Source of the DNA: Roseiarcus sp963721905
GTDB lineage: Bacteria > Pseudomonadota > Alphaproteobacteria > Rhizobiales > Beijerinckiaceae
NCBI GenBank assembly: GCA_963721905.1
Contig: CAVRMF010000028.1
Span: 1-64,000, forward strand
Length of the DNA: 64,000 bases
Direction: 5' to 3'
The notes beneath the pieces were generated by a model. That model worked only from the letters and a program-made list of their open reading frames with translations. It was not told where the DNA came from and did not search any database. Numbering within the stretch: the first letter of the stretch is position 1; each line of letters begins with the position of its first letter. The position numbers were made by a program, and so were the translations under genes. This document shows, one piece after another, positions 9,511 to 17,749 of the stretch.

Positions 9511-10334
9511 TGCACTCTCCCCTCTTCGCCCAGAAGGCCGCGGGGGCGGATCAGCAACACCAGCCCCATCATCACGTAGATCACCGCCTCGGTCGCGGAG
9601 GGAAAGTACACCGCCGTGAGCCCCGAGGCGACGCCGATCAGGAGTTCGCCGAGCAGCGTGCCGAGCAGGCTGCCGAGGCCGCCGACGATGATCGCGACGA
9701 AGCTCGGCATGATGAGCGAGGCGCCGAGCGTCGGCGACAGACCGAGCAGGCCCGCCGCCAAAACGCCGGCGAGGCCGGCCATGTAAATGCCGATGCCGAA
9801 GTTGAGGCTGCGCAGCACCCGGACGTTGACGCCGAGCGTCGAGACGGTGTCGAGATCGCGCGTGCCGGCGCGGATCCGCATGCCGAGGCGCGTAAAGTTG
9901 AGCACGGCGAACAGTCCGCCGACGGCCGCCACGACGATCGCGATCATGAATACGCGATAGCCGGTGACGAAGAAGAACTGGCTCGACAGCGATGTGGTGA
10001 GCCAGCCGGGCACCTGGAACGGCAGGCTCTGCGCGCCCCAGATGAAGCGCGTCATGTCCTCGAAGATGTAGGCGAGGCCGAAGGTCAAGAGCAGTCCATA
10101 GAGCGGATCGCCGCCGTAGAGCGGCCGGATCAGGACGCGCTCGATGACGAGGCCGAGCGCGGCGGTCAGGAGCGGCGCGACGATCAGCGCGCCCCAGAAG
10201 CCGACATAGGGGATGAGCGTAAAGGCGAGATAGGCGCCCAGCGCCAGAAAACCGCCATGAGCGAAATTGATGACGCCGCTGAGGTTGAGGATCAGCGACA
10301 GACCCAGCGCCATCAGAGCATAGAACGCGCCCAC
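9507..10334 (-). CDS. livH: branched-chain-type ABC transporter permease LivH (5' end frameshifted)
   Basis: Integral membrane permease; the readable frame gives 275 residues from GTG 10334 (ALGLSLILNLSGVINFAHGG is the LivH hallmark). That start lacks a ribosome binding site and omits part of the first membrane helix. The bases just upstream encode LFNVFNGLI in the same frame but run into TGA at 10376. An ATG at 10377 lies one base out of frame. Removing one base near 10371 would give the normal LivH start MNQVVLFNVFNGLIVGAF. So either the gene carries a one-base insertion or the sequence has an error there. Everything downstream is intact. Confidence 0.85.
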   Translation of the reverse strand: MGAFYALMALGLSLILNLSGVINFAHGGFLALGAYLAFTLIPYVGFWGALIVAPLLTAALGLVIERVLIRPLYGGDPLYGLLLTFGLAYIFEDMTRFIWGAQSLPFQVPGWLTTSLSSQFFFVTGYRVFMIAIVVAAVGGLFAVLNFTRLGMRIRAGTRDLDTVSTLGVNVRVLRSLNFGIGIYMAGLAGVLAAGLLGLSPTLGASLIMPSFVAIIVGGLGSLLGTLLGELLIGVASGLTAVYFPSATEAVIYVMMGLVLLIRPRGLLGEEGRVH

Positions 10335-10444
10335 GATGAGGCCGTTAAAGACGTTGAACAGGACGACCTGAGTTCATGCGATGACGTTCGTCGCTCGCCG
10401 CACTGGAGGCGGGAGCATTGCGCTCTCGCCTCTTCGCATGGCGC

Positions 10445-11707
10445 TCAAGTCGTCGGCCAGGTCATTTTGCAGCCGCTCTCCTCGACCGTTCCGGCGACGT
10501 CGGCCCCATTGACGACCTTCCTGACCTTGAAGAGATCGTCCGGCGCGGAGCCGCTCGCCTGCGCGTCGCCGACAAAGAGCGAGGCGATGAGCTGGTTCTG
10601 GTTGGCGCGATAGAAGGCCGGGTTCGGCCCGAGCGCGATTTCGGGCGGCAGATGGAAGTCCTGCAAGGTTTTCGCCATGTCGACCGCCTTCAGCGATTTG
10701 GCGGTGTTTGCGGCGTGGGCGCAGGTCCAGGTTGAGACATAGCCGAACCAGTCGCGCGCCGTCGGAACCCGGCCAGTGCGCTTCTTGATCGCCTCGACGA
10801 ACTCCGCGACATACGGGACGCCGGGCTGGTTCCAGTACCATTCCATGACCCAGGTCCCGATGCGCGCCTCCGGCGGCAGGCCCTCGAGCGGTTCCATCTC
10901 CTGCTGGGCGCCGGCGAGATGGACCTTGTTTTGCAGCCCGAACTGAACCGCCTGCTTCAAGGCGTTCAGCATGTCGTCGCCCTGGGTGAGGAAGATGATG
11001 ACATCGGGGTTCGCCGCCTGCGCCTTGATGAGGTAGGAGGAGAAGTCGACGCTGCCGAGCGGAACGAGATCGCCGCCGACCCTCTCGCCGCCGAGCGCGG
11101 CGATCGCCTTGACCATGCCAGCCTCGAGCGTGTGGCCGAAGGCATAGTCGGGCGTGATGTAATAGAACTTCTTGCCGTATTCCTTGACGAGCGCGCTTGC
11201 GACCGCGTTCGCCTCCATCTGCGTGGTGTTGCAGACGCGGAAAACGTTCCAGTGGCAACTTGAGCCGGTGATCGCGTCGGTATGGCCGCCGGGCACGATG
11301 TGCAGAATGCCCTTTTCGTTCGACACCTGGGCCATGGCGAGCGCTAGCGCGGAGTTGACGTTGCCAAGCAGGAAGTCGACCTTGTCGCTCTCGATCAGCT
11401 TGCGCGCTTTCTGCACCGCCGCGCCCGCGTCGCCGCTGGTCGAATCCTCGACGATGAGCTCAACCGGGCGGCCGAGAATGCCGCCCTTGGCGTTGATTTC
11501 GTCGAGCGCCATCTGGCAGCCGATGAGTTCGTTCTTGCCGGGGGCGGCGTAAGTGCCGGTCAGCGGATTGTCGAGCCCGATCCGAACCGCGTCCGCGGCG
11601 CGGGCGCGAATGACAAATGGGCTGGCGATCTGCGCGGCCGCGAGAACAAGCCCCGATTTGACGATGGTGCGACGGTCAATGAAGCCGCGCGAATTGGCCT
11701 CTTTCAC
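10445..11707 (-). CDS. livK: branched-chain-type ABC transporter substrate-binding protein
   Basis: Periplasmic binding protein of the HAAT/Leu-Ile-Val class, 420 residues from GTG 11707, which follows GGGAGGAGAAGGCC. The N-terminus holds a probable Tat signal (DRRTIVKSG, then a hydrophobic stretch ending ARAAD). Mature-domain motifs include GLDNPLTGTYA and VDFLLGNVNSALALA. It heads the livKHMGF operon, 67 bases before livH. The ligand could be branched-chain amino acids, amides or urea; the sequence alone does not decide. The N-terminal extension up to 11983 is not supported. Confidence 0.9.
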   Translation of the reverse strand: MKEANSRGFIDRRTIVKSGLVLAAAQIASPFVIRARAADAVRIGLDNPLTGTYAAPGKNELIGCQMALDEINAKGGILGRPVELIVEDSTSGDAGAAVQKARKLIESDKVDFLLGNVNSALALAMAQVSNEKGILHIVPGGHTDAITGSSCHWNVFRVCNTTQMEANAVASALVKEYGKKFYYITPDYAFGHTLEAGMVKAIAALGGERVGGDLVPLGSVDFSSYLIKAQAANPDVIIFLTQGDDMLNALKQAVQFGLQNKVHLAGAQQEMEPLEGLPPEARIGTWVMEWYWNQPGVPYVAEFVEAIKKRTGRVPTARDWFGYVSTWTCAHAANTAKSLKAVDMAKTLQDFHLPPEIALGPNPAFYRANQNQLIASLFVGDAQASGSAPDDLFKVRKVVNGADVAGTVEESGCKMTWPTT

Positions 11708-12032
11708 GGCCTTCTCCTCCCTGGTTTGCGACAAGCCGGCAAAGGCGGAAAGCGCGCGCTTCCGCCGCCGGCCGGCCCATCGACTGTTGATCATGTGGGC
11801 ACTTTCGGCCAACCATGTGCACGCCGTCAAGCGGCCCGGCGGCCGTCGGCCTGGGTTACACAAGGAATTGAGCGGGGTCGAGAATCTTGCCCTGCTGCGA
11901 TTCCTCGACGGCCGCTCGGACCATGCGGCGAAGGGGCCGAGGCGGTGTGAAAGTTGCGTCGGCGATCTAGCCGACGCTCGCAAGCGATGCTAGAACATTT
12001 CGGGAACAGCAGGGGCTGAGAGCAAGAGCGCG
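11708..12032. other. divergent intergenic region livK / DUF763
   Basis: 325 bases between divergently transcribed genes. It presumably holds both promoters, but no convincing sigma-70 hexamer pair, operator or coding segment was recognised. Confidence 0.5.
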
Positions 12033-13352
12033 ATGAGTCGCCGATCAGGAAGCGCCGATCTTCCTTTGCATGGCGGCGCCGTGCCGAAATGGCTCGCAGA
12101 TCGCATGACGCGCCTCGGGGCCGTGATGGCCGAGGCGATCGTCCATCATTACGGCCGCGACGAGCTCTTGCGACGGCTCGCCCATCCCTTCTGGTTTCAG
12201 TCCTTCGGCGCCGTAATGGGCATGGACTGGCATTCCTCGGGCATTACGACGAGCGTCGTCGGCGCGCTGAAGCGCGGCCTTGCTCCGCTCGCCGGCGAGC
12301 TCGGCGTCCACGTCTGCGGCGGGCGGGGAAGGCATTCGCGGCGGACGCCCGAGGAGCTTGTCGCGATCGGCGACCGGGTTGGGTTTGACGGCGCAGCGCT
12401 CGCCAAGGCGAGCCGGCTCGTCGCCAAGGTCGACAGCGCCGCCGTGCAGGATGGGTTCGACCTCTATCTTCACGGCTTCATCGTCACCGACGAGGGGCGG
12501 TGGGTCGTGGTGCAGCAGGGCATGAACGGCGAGCGCCGAGAGGCGCGTCGCTATCACTGGCTCTCGGAGGGGCTGACGAGCTTCGTCGATGAGCCGCATT
12601 CAGCGATCGAAGGGCTCGATCAGGGAAAAATCGTCAACCTGACCGACCGGCGCGCCGACGCTTCGAGGCGCAATCAGGTCGAGATGCTGAACGCGATCGG
12701 ACCGGATGCGATCGCGCGCGAATATGCGCGGATGGCAGCGTCCGAGGAGGGGTCTGCCGACCCCGTATCTTTGGAGCAGCCCTTCCTGCCGCATCTCGTC
12801 ATGCCGAGCCATCACGACGTGCGATCGAGCGACGTGCTGACGCGCCGCCTGCACGGCAATCTGGCGGCTGCCGCGGAATGCGGGCCGAGCGACTTTTCGC
12901 AATTGCTGCTTGTCCCTGGCGTGGGGCCGCGCACCATCCGTGCGCTCGCAATGGTCGCCGAGGTCCTGCATGGCGCGCCTTACCGCTTCAGCGATCCTGC
13001 GCGATTCTCGTTCGCTCATGGCGGCAAGGACAGGCATCCTTTTCCGGTGCCGATCCGGGTCTACGACGAGACCATCGCCGTGCTGAAGTCGGCCGTTCGG
13101 AAGGCGAAGCTCGGACGCGAGGACGAACTCGGGGCCTTGAAGCGGCTCGACGACCAGTCGCGCCGGCTCGAACGCAGCGCAACGGGCCCGTCGGTCGAGG
13201 CGCTGATCGCCAAGGAGCGACGCGCGTCATTCGGCTATGGCGGCCGGAGCGTCTTCGGATGGGAGCCACCCGCGGCGGAGCCGGCAAAGCCGGGGGCTTT
13301 AGGATTTGAGCCGCGCGAAGCGGCAGGAGGGGTCGCTGACGCGGCCCCTTGA
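12033..13352 (+). CDS. DUF763 protein
   Basis: A 439-residue cytoplasmic protein of family DUF763. Hallmarks are ADLPLHGGAVPKWLADRM at 9-26, HPFWFQSFGAVMGMDWHSSG around 51-70, and the conserved TTSVVGALKRGL. A helix-hairpin-helix-like stretch LLLVPGVGPRTIRALA in the second half suggests nucleic-acid contact, which is inference. The tail from about residue 400 is low-complexity (Pro/Ala/Glu). The family is known in archaea and bacteria; its function is not established. It is a single gene, divergent from livK. Confidence 0.88.
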   Translation: MSRRSGSADLPLHGGAVPKWLADRMTRLGAVMAEAIVHHYGRDELLRRLAHPFWFQSFGAVMGMDWHSSGITTSVVGALKRGLAPLAGELGVHVCGGRGRHSRRTPEELVAIGDRVGFDGAALAKASRLVAKVDSAAVQDGFDLYLHGFIVTDEGRWVVVQQGMNGERREARRYHWLSEGLTSFVDEPHSAIEGLDQGKIVNLTDRRADASRRNQVEMLNAIGPDAIAREYARMAASEEGSADPVSLEQPFLPHLVMPSHHDVRSSDVLTRRLHGNLAAAAECGPSDFSQLLLVPGVGPRTIRALAMVAEVLHGAPYRFSDPARFSFAHGGKDRHPFPVPIRVYDETIAVLKSAVRKAKLGREDELGALKRLDDQSRRLERSATGPSVEALIAKERRASFGYGGRSVFGWEPPAAEPAKPGALGFEPREAAGGVADAAP

Positions 13353-13379
13353 GCTTGGAGCCGCCCAAGGGCGGCGCTG

Positions 13380-13523
13380 TCACGGCGGGATCGAAAGCGG
13401 CATGTGCACGGGATCGGGCATCAGATGCCCTTCCTCAACTTTCGAGTCCTTCTGAAGCGCGAGCTTGCGGAACACCTCGCCCAAATGCCGGCGCAACTCC
13501 TGATACAGCGTCCTGCGCCGACC
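13380..13523 (-). mobile_element. IS200/IS605-type TnpA transposase fragment
   Basis: About 47 codons read RRRTLYQELRRHLGEVFRKL and then EEGHLMPDPVHMPLSIPP before an in-frame stop. This matches the central part of IS200-like Y1 transposases, where RRxLYxxLRRHLGEVF is followed by the HUH pair in HLMPDHVHM. The first catalytic His of HVH is Pro here and the protein ends directly after IPP, so the copy is truncated and inactive. No left or right IS end was recognised. It lies between the DUF763 gene and the DUF1989 gene. Confidence 0.7.
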
Positions 13524-13605
13524 CGCCCCGACGAGGCGGCGGCGTCGCGGGCGAGATACGGGCTCTGAAGCGCGCGCAGCGCCGACTCAGACGAGACGCA
13601 GTCGT

Positions 13606-14472
13606 CTACCCGCCCCCCTCGCCCGCATAAGCGCTGACCGCCGGCGACCTCCAGTCCCTCAGCGCGCCTTCGCGCGGGCGAAAAATTTCCACCTTGAGCG
13701 GATGGCAGCGCGCCTCGTCGCTCGAATGGCCGGCGCTGCAGTCTCCGCCCGGGCAGGCCGAGAGCGCGCCGATGAGATCGATCTCGGCGAAAAACTCGAT
13801 GAAATCTCCGGGCCGGACCGGACTGGCCTTCATGAAATAGCGGTGCTCGTCGCGGGTGAAGCCGGTGCACATGAAGACGTTCAGGACATCGTGGACATGC
13901 GGCTCGGCCTCGGCGAACGGCAGCTCCAAGTGAGCAGCAAGCGCGCGCGTCAGGTTCGAGTGGCAGCAGTGATGATAGTCGACCCGGTTGATGAGCCGGT
14001 TGGTATAAGGATCGCAGCGCGTGCCGATGACGTCGTGCACCCCTGCCCCGTCGGCGTCGAAGCCGTACCAGTCGAGCGTATCGTGAGTAATGGTCGCCAT
14101 CGGCCTGAGATAGGGCAGCGAGCTCCAGAGGCGGTCGCGCGTGCTCACATGCGTCCCGTGGAGCGCGCGCGTCTTGCCGCTGAAGAAGCGCTCGGAAAGA
14201 TTGGCGTCGTTCCATAAGTTCAGATCGCCGACCTGCGGACCTTCGATGCTGACGATGCGAAAGAAATGCCCGGCGGGAACGTCGAACGCACGCCCCTCGC
14301 GCGGCGGGACGATAGTTTCGCCGATCTTCGTCATGCCCGAGCGCGCGTCGCCGGAGAGGGCGGCGTCGTTGAGCCGCGCCTCGTCGAACTGGTAAACGAC
14401 GATCGGTTTCGCGGCGCGGCGCTCCGCGGCGTCGGCGGGAGGCGGCGATGCCGGGACCTTAACCCCGCGCAT
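13606..14472 (-). CDS. DUF1989 (urea-carboxylase-associated) family protein
   Basis: A 288-residue cytoplasmic protein of the DUF1989 family, whose characterised members include the two subunits of carboxyguanidine deiminase beside urea/guanidine carboxylases. Family marks are PAGHFFRIVSIEGPQVGDLN, the VDYHHCCHSNL cysteine block and VHDVLNVFMCTGF, with further Cys at CPGGDC, probably metal ligands. ATG 14472 lies inside the end of the P450 gene: the two frames overlap by 14 bases, so translation is probably coupled. No urea carboxylase gene is nearby. The real substrate is unknown; joint expression with a Rieske-P450 suggests action on an oxidised nitrogenous compound (inference). Confidence 0.85.
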   Translation of the reverse strand: MRGVKVPASPPPADAAERRAAKPIVVYQFDEARLNDAALSGDARSGMTKIGETIVPPREGRAFDVPAGHFFRIVSIEGPQVGDLNLWNDANLSERFFSGKTRALHGTHVSTRDRLWSSLPYLRPMATITHDTLDWYGFDADGAGVHDVIGTRCDPYTNRLINRVDYHHCCHSNLTRALAAHLELPFAEAEPHVHDVLNVFMCTGFTRDEHRYFMKASPVRPGDFIEFFAEIDLIGALSACPGGDCSAGHSSDEARCHPLKVEIFRPREGALRDWRSPAVSAYAGEGGG

Positions 14473-16192
14473 TGAGACGTACACGAAGATTGGCGGGCGA
14501 CATGGTGAAACCGAAGAGCTCCGAGACGTCCGCGGACGCCCCCACGCGTTCGACGTCAAAATTCTTCGTCAGCATCGCAAGGAGTGTCTTCATTTCGAGG
14601 AGGGCGAGCGAGCGGCCGGGGCACATGCGCGGGCCGGAGCCGAACGGAAGGAGCGCCGAGGCGTTGTGGACCCCGCCGGCGTCTTCGAGCCACCGCTCCG
14701 GCCGAAAGGCGAGCGGATCGACAAAATTCTCGCGATCAATCGCGGCCGGGCGCAAGAGCACGGCGAATCTCGTTCCCTTCGGAACAAAGAAGTCGCCGAG
14801 CGTCGTGTCGACATTGGCCTCCAACCCCGCGATCGGCGCGACGGGGCGCAGACGCATCGTCTCGTTGGCGAGCGCGATGGTCCGCGCGAGTTTGTTGGCG
14901 GTATCGAGATCCGCCGGGACGTCCATCGGGCCGACCACGGCGTCGGCCTCCTTCCTGAGCTCCGACGCCCATTGCGGGCTGTCGCAAAGCAGATGGACGG
15001 CCCAGGCCAGCGTAAATGCGGTCGTGTCTTCGCCGGCGATCAGCATGGTCACGAGATTCGAGAGGATCACGTCGTCGGAGAACGGCTTGCCGTCCTCGTC
15101 GACCGCAGTGATCATGGCCTCGATAAAGTTTGACGGCCTTTGCCCGCGTTCCGGCTCCGCCCTCAGGCGGGCGCGGGCATCAGTCAGCAGCCCTTCGAGC
15201 CAGGCGCGGACCTTGGCGAAGGCGCGACGGACGCGGCGGTCGGACGGCGTCGGAAGATAGCGCCAGGCCGGGAAGACGGCGAAAATCCGCCGGCTGATCG
15301 CCGGAAGGATCACCTCAAGCTCGCGCTGGATGACGTCGTCCGCTTGGCCAACCGTGTTGGCGTCGTGGCCGAAGGCGATCAACATCGTGACGTCGACCGT
15401 GAAGCGCTTGAGCTCTTCGACGATATCGAGCGTTTCGCCGCGGGTGGCCGCCCCTTCCCAGCGCATCTTCAGCCGCTCCGCGACCATGCGGATGCTCGGG
15501 TAAAGCTGACGCAGGTTGCGCTGCGCGAGGGCCGCGACGGAAAGCTTGCGCTGCGGCCGCCAGACCTCGCCCTCGGCGTTGAACACGCCCCTGATGCCGA
15601 TTTCCGCCATGATGAGGTCGGTCTTGGCGCTCCGGCGGAACGTCTCGGGTCTTGCGCGCAAAGCCTCTTCGATCAGCGCCGGATTGCTCGTCGCGACGAC
15701 GCGTGTCGAGCCCATCCGGAACTGGAAGGTCGAGCCGTATCGGGCCGCCCATCCCTCTAGAATAAGGTGAGCTCTGGTCGAGTCGATCTGGTGCAGATTA
15801 CCGACCAAGGGCAGCCCTTTCGGGCCAGGCAGGTCGTCCAGCGAACGCGTCGGCGCCTTCTGAACAGAAGAGCGCTTCAGTCCCGTAACGTCGACGAAAA
15901 CGCCGCCGTCGCGTTCGGCGACCGGACAGGACGCCAGGCATTCCGGCCCGCCTTCGCGCCGTCCGGAGTTGATCGAGAAGCGCCATCGATGGTTGCGACA
16001 GATGAGCGCGCCGCCGTCGATCTCTCCCTCGCCGAGCAAGGCGCCCTGATGGGGGCAGCGGCCTTCGAAGGCTCGCCACCCGCCGCCGGGCCGCACCAGA
16101 ACGACGTCCGCTCCGTTCGCGGAGAGCGCGAACGGCCCGGCGCCATAGAGTTCGCTGGACTTCGCGACGCGAATGAAGGTCCCGGGCTTCAT
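14459..16192 (-). CDS. Rieske ferredoxin - cytochrome P450 fusion protein
   Basis: A 577-residue soluble fusion. Residues 1-105 form a Rieske [2Fe-2S] domain with CPH at 46-48 and CRNH at 65-68 (C-x-H-x16-C-x2-H). From about residue 120 a complete P450 begins with LPGPKGLPLVGNL. It has the oxygen-binding I-helix motif AGEDTT, the K-helix ExxR in NETMRLRP, and the heme loop FGSGPRMCPGR with the Cys thiolate. ATG 16192 follows GGGAG. The Rieske part may feed electrons to the heme, but no ferredoxin reductase gene is nearby. It overlaps the DUF1989 gene by 14 bases. The substrate is unknown. Most bacterial P450s use separate ferredoxins, so an N-terminal Rieske fusion is unusual. Confidence 0.9.
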   Translation of the reverse strand: MKPGTFIRVAKSSELYGAGPFALSANGADVVLVRPGGGWRAFEGRCPHQGALLGEGEIDGGALICRNHRWRFSINSGRREGGPECLASCPVAERDGGVFVDVTGLKRSSVQKAPTRSLDDLPGPKGLPLVGNLHQIDSTRAHLILEGWAARYGSTFQFRMGSTRVVATSNPALIEEALRARPETFRRSAKTDLIMAEIGIRGVFNAEGEVWRPQRKLSVAALAQRNLRQLYPSIRMVAERLKMRWEGAATRGETLDIVEELKRFTVDVTMLIAFGHDANTVGQADDVIQRELEVILPAISRRIFAVFPAWRYLPTPSDRRVRRAFAKVRAWLEGLLTDARARLRAEPERGQRPSNFIEAMITAVDEDGKPFSDDVILSNLVTMLIAGEDTTAFTLAWAVHLLCDSPQWASELRKEADAVVGPMDVPADLDTANKLARTIALANETMRLRPVAPIAGLEANVDTTLGDFFVPKGTRFAVLLRPAAIDRENFVDPLAFRPERWLEDAGGVHNASALLPFGSGPRMCPGRSLALLEMKTLLAMLTKNFDVERVGASADVSELFGFTMSPANLRVRLNARG

Positions 16193-16546
16193 GACTCTCG
16201 CTCCCGTCGTGACCGAACACGGGCTTGGATGCGGCTGGTCCCGCCCCATTGGCGACAAGCGCCGGCAATTCGGCCGCGCATCATCGCCGCCTGCCTATGA
16301 AAAATACTGATCCATTTCAGAGATGCCCGCAAGGCGGCGCGGCGCGACGCGCGCGTTTTGAGTTGTCGAGCGAAAACCGCCTGGGACCTCGACGCGCTTC
16401 CGTCGCGACGCTTGTCGGCCGCGCCTCTCTTTCGTCGCGCCGCTCGCGGCGCGACTTGACATCGACAGGCTTTGAGCCCTCGATTGCGCGATCGCCGCAT
16501 CAGCCGGCGGCGCATCAGACATGTGTCGGCGAGGGAGGAAATCAAC
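16193..16546. other. divergent intergenic region P450 / frcB
   Basis: 354 bases between divergent genes. A TTGACA at 16456-16461 with a poor -10 (CTCGAT, 17-base spacing) could serve frcB. No coding segment or other element was recognised. Confidence 0.4.
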
Positions 16547-17530
16547 ATGCGCAAGCAATCGCTATTGGTAATGGCGGCGGGGCTCGTTCTGGCCCTGGCG
16601 TCGCAGGGCGCCGAGGCGGCGGAGAAGCTCAAGATCGGCTTCCTGCCCGGAGTCGTCGATCCCTTCTACCAGGTCATGCAGCTCGGCGTGGAGAAGGCGG
16701 CGAAGGACCTCGGCATCGACGTCGTCACCCAGATTCCGCCGACCTGGGGCGTCGCAGCCCAGACGCCGCTGCTCGACGCAATGGTCGCGCGCGGCGATCT
16801 CAACTACATCATCACCGCTCCGACCGATAAGGATCAGATGGTGGGCCCGCTTCAGGCGGCGGTCGACCACGGCATCAAGGTCATCACCGTCGATACCTTC
16901 CTGGGCGACGGCAATTACGTCACTGGGCCGGTCAAGTTCCCGCTTAGCTACATAGGCTCCGACAACACCGAAGGCGGCCGGATCGCGGCGCGCGGCCTCG
17001 CCAAGGCGATTGGCGGCAAGGGGACCGTCTATATCAACTCGACCAACCCCAACGTCAGCTCCGTCGAAGGCCGCGAAAAGGGCTTCAAGGAGGAGATGAC
17101 GAAGGACTTCCCGAACGTCAAGGTTCTGGGCCCCGACTACAATCTGGACGACGCCAACAAGGCGACGCAGCAGACCGCGGCGGTGCTGGCGCGCGAACCG
17201 AACCTCGCCGGCGTCTTCGGCACCAACGTGTTTAGCGCCCAGGGCGCGGGCACGGCTGTCGTCAACGCCGGGCTCGGCGGCCATGTCCAGGTGGTCGCCT
17301 ATGACGCGACCAAGCAGGCGATCGAGCTCATGGACAAGGGCGTCGTCAGCCTGGTGCTGGCGCAGAAGCCGTTCGACATGGGCTATATGGCGGTCATGTT
17401 CGCCCAGGCCGACGCCGCCGGCGTCACCAGCCTGCCGCGCCGCGTCGAGACCGGATTTGCGATCATCGACAAGGAGAATGTGAAGGACCCGGCCATCGCC
17501 CGCTTCATCTATCAGGTGCCGGGCAAGTGA
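16547..17530 (+). CDS. sugar ABC transporter substrate-binding protein (FrcB/RbsB-like)
   Basis: Periplasmic sugar-binding protein of the RbsB class (CUT2), 327 residues. The signal peptide is about 1-23 (MRKQSLLVMAAGLVLALASQ, cleavage after AEA). Mature features include GFLPGVVDPFYQVMQLGVEKAA, ITAPTDKDQM, IGSDNTEGGRIAA, and the late VVAYDATKQAIELM hinge segment. ATG 16547 is preceded by GGGAGGAA. It is the first gene of a binding protein-permease-ATPase set; the order and the single-domain ATPase resemble FrcBCA of rhizobia. The sugar is not determinable. Confidence 0.88.
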   Translation: MRKQSLLVMAAGLVLALASQGAEAAEKLKIGFLPGVVDPFYQVMQLGVEKAAKDLGIDVVTQIPPTWGVAAQTPLLDAMVARGDLNYIITAPTDKDQMVGPLQAAVDHGIKVITVDTFLGDGNYVTGPVKFPLSYIGSDNTEGGRIAARGLAKAIGGKGTVYINSTNPNVSSVEGREKGFKEEMTKDFPNVKVLGPDYNLDDANKATQQTAAVLAREPNLAGVFGTNVFSAQGAGTAVVNAGLGGHVQVVAYDATKQAIELMDKGVVSLVLAQKPFDMGYMAVMFAQADAAGVTSLPRRVETGFAIIDKENVKDPAIARFIYQVPGK

Positions 17531-17538
17531 CGGTCTAC

Positions 17539-17715
17539 CCCTTCTCCCCTTGCGGGAGAAGGTGGCGCCCTAGGGCGTTCGGAAGAACGCCCGTTCTTCC
17601 GAACGGGCTATGTGCGCCGGATGAGGGGTTCGGCGCCGTCAGGCGCCTCGCTAGAGCGCGCCCGATGGCGCGAACCCCTCACCCCCGGCCCCTCTCCCGC
17701 AAGGGGAGAGGGGAG
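17539..17715. repeat. intergenic repeat element with inverted ends, copy 1
   Basis: About 177 bases between frcB and frcC that begin with CTTCTCCCCTTGCGGGAGAAG and end with the near-complement CTCTCCCGCAAGGGGAGAG. The interior contains TTCGGAAGAACGCCCG and GGGCTATGTGCGCCGG. A related element lies at 33112-33299. Ends and interior are strongly palindromic, so the transcript should fold into long hairpins that could separate frcB expression from frcC/frcA. It is a MITE-like or REP-like sequence; no target-site duplication was verified. Confidence 0.75.
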
Positions 17716-17749
17716 GATTGCACCGCTGAAGTGATCATCCGGAAACCGT

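Noticed and set aside
8464..10613. Long plus-strand frames across livM and livH
   Set aside because: Complement shadows of the minus-strand permease genes, of extreme Arg/Ala/Asp composition.
10374..11258. 294-codon minus frame overlapping livK
   Set aside because: Frame shadow of livK; its protein has no family features while the livK frame is complete.
13606..14559. Longer version of the DUF1989 protein starting at 14559
   Set aside because: The extra 29 residues are Arg/Ser-rich and overlap the P450 end deeply; ATG 14472 fits the family start.
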